64,000 nucleotides of DNA from Rhizobium sp. L51/94 (GTDB lineage Bacteria > Pseudomonadota > Alphaproteobacteria > Rhizobiales > Rhizobiaceae), in the NCBI RefSeq assembly GCF_019355555.1, contig NZ_CP072142.1, positions 62,001 to 126,000 on the forward strand, written 5' to 3'. The notes beneath the pieces were generated by a model. That model saw only the letters and a list, made by a program, of their open reading frames with translations. It had not been told where the DNA came from and did not search any database. Position numbers and translations under genes: made by a program. This document shows positions 61,177-64,000 of this stretch, piece after piece (the stretch's first letter is position 1; every line of letters starts with the position of its first letter).

Positions 61177-61348
61177 GACGTTCGAACTGGCTCTTTTGCT
61201 AATTCACACGGTTGTCCTTATGGCTTTGGGAGCGACTCTTCTTTCGAGTTGTATGTATCTCGGGCGAGCAATTGCTGTGTTGTCTTCGAGAATGAACGAT
61301 ATGGAGAGGCGAATGTCCGACTTTCTCCGCGATCGGAGCGGGATGTAA
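61166..61348 (+). CDS. Small membrane protein, overlapping the opposite-strand gene
   Basis: 60 residues with one long membrane helix (LALLLIHTVVLMALGATLLS) then LGRAIAVLSSRMNDMERRMS, a holin-spanin-like layout. It overlaps the previous gene by 11 nt, consistent with a phage cassette, but it also overlaps the 3' end of the minus-strand gene 61204-61959. Only one of the two may be real. Confidence 0.4.
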   Translation: MNIETFELALLLIHTVVLMALGATLLSSCMYLGRAIAVLSSRMNDMERRMSDFLRDRSGM

Positions 61349-61959
61349 ACCAAAAACTCTTCTAGGCAGGTGTCATTTCTGCCGACGTAATTATTGTCTG
61401 AGCGTGTGCCATATGGCGCGACCCTCGTTGAAGGTTGAGCAGTGTTTCCGATGGATGACAGATCAACCAAACTGAGATGCATGGGCATGTAGCGACCACC
61501 AGCATCTGAAGATGATATGTTGTCAATGGAAATTATCTTTGCGAGCCTGGGTAGCTTAACGGCTGCACGCGTCATTCGCCAAGTCTTGCCGGTTTCATTT
61601 CGCGTCAGTATTTCCAACCGGTACCAGCCATCGATCTCTTTGTCCCACTCCGCTTTCACAACCTCGATGAATGGCTTCTGCGGTCCTTCCGCTGCAACGG
61701 CCTGCCTTCGCGAAAACCAGGCAGCAGCGGTTGATATGACTATGCTAGCCCCGCCGGTCACCGCTCCAAAGATACTCAACCACAACGTCCAAGACGAATC
61801 GCCCAAGGCATTCCTCCATCGTAGGAATAAGGTTTGGTGTAGAAGGTCGCAGAGCCTCCCGTATGTTGCAATCCGTGTTGCTCGGTTAACGCGAACGAGT
61901 CCAATCGTCCCAGTTCTCCCGACCATACCGAGGCGCTTTGGTTCGGGGTGCGGGATCAC
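61204..61959 (-). CDS. Membrane-anchored protein of unknown function
   Basis: Up to 251 residues. One membrane segment is at about 59-80 (LSIFGAVTGGASIVISTAAA), then a soluble beta-rich domain: PFIEVVKAEWDKEIDGWYRL EILTRNETGKTWRMTRAAVK and LRSRRKSDIRLSISFILEDN. The first 50 residues are arginine-rich and the true start may lie later. Unrecognised. It has the composition of the accessory genes around it. Confidence 0.45.
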   Translation of the reverse strand: MIPHPEPKRLGMVGRTGTIGLVRVNRATRIATYGRLCDLLHQTLFLRWRNALGDSSWTLWLSIFGAVTGGASIVISTAAAWFSRRQAVAAEGPQKPFIEVVKAEWDKEIDGWYRLEILTRNETGKTWRMTRAAVKLPRLAKIISIDNISSSDAGGRYMPMHLSLVDLSSIGNTAQPSTRVAPYGTRSDNNYVGRNDTCLEEFLVYIPLRSRRKSDIRLSISFILEDNTAIARPRYIQLERRVAPKAIRTTV

Positions 61960-62146
61960 CGTTTAAACTCCAGTTCTCAACGCCGTCCGGTGCAAGACCG
62001 GAGGGACGCTCAATAGTTGACTGCGTTCTCGCTGGGTGGATCGTGACGACGAGGGTCCGGATGTCGATTTGCACCGTTGACCCTACCTTGGCGGCAGCCC
62101 GGAGGATTCGTTCGATGTCGGCTTGGCGGAACGAGGCTCGGGTCAC
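61886..62146 (-). CDS. Small conserved protein of rhizobial phage regions
   Basis: 86 residues: MTRASFRQADIERILRAAAK VGSTVQIDIRTLVVTIHP, ending PRYGRENWDDW. I recall similar small proteins with the M-x-ASFRQADI start in rhizobial prophages; their function is unknown. The start of the 61204 gene overlaps its 3' end by 74 nt, which argues for a later start there. Confidence 0.55.
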   Translation of the reverse strand: MTRASFRQADIERILRAAAKVGSTVQIDIRTLVVTIHPARTQSTIERPSGLAPDGVENWSLNGDPAPRTKAPRYGRENWDDWTRSR

Positions 62147-62149
62147 CGG

Positions 62150-62500
62150 TCATTTCGGCAAATTGCAGTAAGCTGTCGAGTTATCACCGCTGTAAGGCGA
62201 TTTGATTTGAATGGTCCAGTTACCTTCTTCAAAATGCTTGTTATATTTTTGTGCTAGATCGGTGAGCATCTTACATGCTTGACGCGCATCTTCACTGCTC
62301 ATGTCGAGAGAAGCTGTTACTGTCTGCTTCCAGCCCGAGACCTCACAGGGGGCCGTTGCTAAACCAGTTCCATCGACAACCTTACACATGAAAAATGCAT
62401 CGGTGACGGTATCGGCAAATGCCGGTGTCGAGGAGATCGACGCGATCACGCATATCAAAGCCCCTTTAAATGCTCCCGTAGTCAAGCGATAGTTTACCAT
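62150..62500 (-). CDS. Small secreted protein of unknown function
   Basis: About 116 residues. Signal peptide MVNYRLTTGAFKGALICVIA SISSTPAFA is followed by a mature domain with five cysteines: DAFFMCKVVDGTGLATAPCE VSGWKQTV, then ARQACKMLTDLAQKYNKHFE and STAYCNLPK. Unrecognised. Directly after the small phage-type gene on the same strand. Confidence 0.55.
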   Translation of the reverse strand: MVNYRLTTGAFKGALICVIASISSTPAFADTVTDAFFMCKVVDGTGLATAPCEVSGWKQTVTASLDMSSEDARQACKMLTDLAQKYNKHFEEGNWTIQIKSPYSGDNSTAYCNLPK

Positions 62501-62710
62501 GCCGCAGTTCCCCATAACCCCACAGCACTGGCCCTTGGCTTAGCGGTACATATTGCCGCTACATGTTGCGATCCATGTCGCATGGATTCGCCGCGTGTCA
62601 GTGGAAATGCCTGCAAACCAAGGAAAGCTGCTTGCAACAAGAAAGCAACATGGAGAAGCCCCGTAGGCCACCCCTTAGCCGCTAAAGCTCTGACTTAAAT
62701 CAGGAATTTT
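62501..62710. other. Intergenic region beside tRNA-Met
   Basis: No gene seen. Would contain the right-hand edge of the phage remnant if the tRNA served as attachment site; I could not find a second copy of the tRNA 3' end in the window. Confidence 0.4.
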
Positions 62711-62787
62711 TGGTAGCGGGAGAGGGACTCGAACCCCCGACACGCGGATTATGATTCCGCTGCTCTAACCACCTGAGCTACCCCGCC
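62711..62787 (-). tRNA. tRNA-Met (anticodon CAT)
   Basis: 77 nt including an encoded CCA. On the minus strand it begins GGCGGGGTAGCTCAG; the anticodon stem GCGGA/TCCGC encloses the loop ATCATAA with CAT at the anticodon; the T arm is GGGGGTTCGAGTCCCTC. The acceptor pairs with a G-T at the first position. It looks like an elongator tRNA-Met. Confidence 0.95.
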
Positions 62788-62936
62788 GCAAGACCTTTGC
62801 GACACTCTTGAATTCGAGGCGAAAGGTCCGTTTGGTTGAGCGGCTTATAAAACCGCCTTCACCTTAGTGTCAAGCGCGGCAGAGACAAAAATCGACGCGC
62901 CGAGTAACAGGTAATGTTCCGGGCGCGTGGCAAGGC

Positions 62937-64000
62937 TCAGGCGGCGAAGGCCGGGCGCAGCAGGGCTGCGAGCGACGCCTCGGCCGATGGCTCCCGTTCA
63001 GATCGTTCGATAAAGCCGCCGCCGTAGACCCGTGCGTTGTCGCCCGGTGCGGAATAGAGCGCGCAGGCCTGTCCAGGAGCAACGCCGGCCTCGCCGATCG
63101 TGAGATCGACATAGATGCCCGACGCGTTGACGTGCAGCACGGCTGGCGTCGGCTGGCGGGTGGAGCGAACCTTGGCGTAGCAGGCGAACCCCTCGCCCGC
63201 AGCGGCCACTTCCAGCGCCTCGTCGCCGAGCCAGTTGACATCGCGCAGGTGAACGCGGTGCGTCTCCAACGCTTCTCTGGGGCCAACGATAACGCGGCGC
63301 GAGCGGGCGTCGAGGAAAACTACATAGAGCGGTTCGCCGGTGGCAACGCCGATGCCGCGCCGCTGGCCGATCGTGTAGTGCAGAATACCCTCGTGGCCGC
63401 CTAGTACGCGTCCGTCGAGATGGACGATCTCGCCGGCGAGCGCCGCATTCGGCTTCAACTTGGTAATGATGTCGGAATACTTGCCCTGCGGCACGAAGCA
63501 GATGTCCTGGCTGTCGGCCTTCTTGGCAACGACAAGCCCCATCTCCTCGGCCAGAGCGCGGGTGTCGGCCTTCGGCAAACCGCCGAGCGGAAAGCGCAGG
63601 TAATCGATCTGCTCCTGCGTGGTCGCAAACAGGAAATAGCTCTGGTCGCGATCGGCGTCGGCAGGCCGGTAGAGCGCCCGGCGCCCGGGATTGTCGGCAG
63701 AGGGGTTCGGACGCGAGCGGATGTAATGGCCGGTGGCCAGCGCGTCGGCGCCGAGTTCCCTTGCTGTTGCCAGCAGATCGGCAAACTTGACCGTCTGGTT
63801 GCAGGAGACGCAAGGAATCGGCGTTTCACCGGCCACATAGCTTTCCATGAAGGGATTGATTACGGTGTCGCGGAAGCGCTGCTCGTAGTCGAGCACGTAA
63901 TGGGGAATGCCGATCGTCTCGCAAACCCGGCGCGCGTCGTCGATATCCTGTCCGGCACAACAAGACCCGGCACGATGCACGGCAGCTCCGTGGTCATAGA
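62937..64000 (-). CDS. mnmA: tRNA-specific 2-thiouridylase MnmA (5' end outside the window)
   Basis: Partial gene; at least 350 codons, the N-terminal P-loop (GGVDSS-type) lies beyond position 64000. MnmA thiolates uridine 34 of tRNA-Lys, Glu and Gln. Visible are YDHGAAVHRAGSCCAGQDID with one catalytic cysteine region, NPFMESYVAGETPIPCVSCN with the first catalytic cysteine (CVSCN), ADALATGHYIR, DQSYFLFATTQEQI, KKADSQDICFVPQGKYSDII with the second catalytic cysteine, and the barrel domain HYTIGQRRGIGVATGEPLYV. A normal housekeeping gene that ends the accessory stretch. Confidence 0.95.
   Translation of the reverse strand, partial: YDHGAAVHRAGSCCAGQDIDDARRVCETIGIPHYVLDYEQRFRDTVINPFMESYVAGETPIPCVSCNQTVKFADLLATARELGADALATGHYIRSRPNPSADNPGRRALYRPADADRDQSYFLFATTQEQIDYLRFPLGGLPKADTRALAEEMGLVVAKKADSQDICFVPQGKYSDIITKLKPNAALAGEIVHLDGRVLGGHEGILHYTIGQRRGIGVATGEPLYVVFLDARSRRVIVGPREALETHRVHLRDVNWLGDEALEVAAAGEGFACYAKVRSTRQPTPAVLHVNASGIYVDLTIGEAGVAPGQACALYSAPGDNARVYGGGFIERSEREPSAEASLAALLRPAFAA

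Overview
The window reads as a chromosomal segment of a Rhizobiaceae bacterium (Rhizobium, Agrobacterium or a close relative). Support comes from high-GC alphaproteobacterial coding, two MucR/Ros-type regulators, an IalB-family protein, NodPQ-like sulfate activation genes and an alphaproteobacterial curli set with CsgH. Interspersed AT-rich genes, insertion-sequence remnants and toxin-antitoxin pairs show much acquired DNA.

Region 1 (0.5-20.4 kb) is a surface-polysaccharide locus. ManB and ManC make GDP-mannose, Gmd and Fcl turn it into GDP-fucose, four glycosyltransferases and an FkbM methyltransferase build the glycan, and a Wzm/Wzt ABC transporter exports it. A P-loop sulfotransferase in the locus and a CysD plus CysN-CysC (NodP/NodQ-like) pair that makes PAPS suggest that the glycan is sulfated. 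Decayed IS91-type integrase and IS110 transposase genes lie inside the locus, and an IS630 element with 10-bp inverted repeats and a TA duplication closes it.

Region 2 (22-38 kb) is an accessory stretch rich in toxin-antitoxin modules: a HEPN/nucleotidyltransferase protein, a Phd/VapC pair whose toxin is frameshifted, an orphan XRE regulator and two complete HipBA pairs, both with palindromic operator candidates. Between them lie a MucR regulator, two short-chain dehydrogenases, an MscS channel, a three-domain thioredoxin-reductase-like flavoprotein, a CurA/YncB-type reductase, an IS66 remnant and a partial decayed copy of one of the dehydrogenases.

Region 3 (39.8-46.4 kb) is a run of small, mostly unrecognised genes. 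Several encode small membrane proteins, including two DUF3592-like ones. It also holds a decayed second copy of the hipB promoter and gene start, a second MucR and a PsiF-repeat protein.

Region 4 (46.6-58.7 kb) is devoted to the cell surface: a 1144-residue autotransporter, then a curli-type amyloid locus (CsgA/B-like proteins, CsgF, CsgH, CsgG). Its central gene encodes an unusually large curlin of about 1068 residues with some forty curlin repeats. An IalB-family protein follows.

Region 5 (59-64 kb) has prophage tail remnants and small genes of phage character that end near a tRNA-Met(CAT). The last feature is mnmA, whose 5' end lies outside the window.
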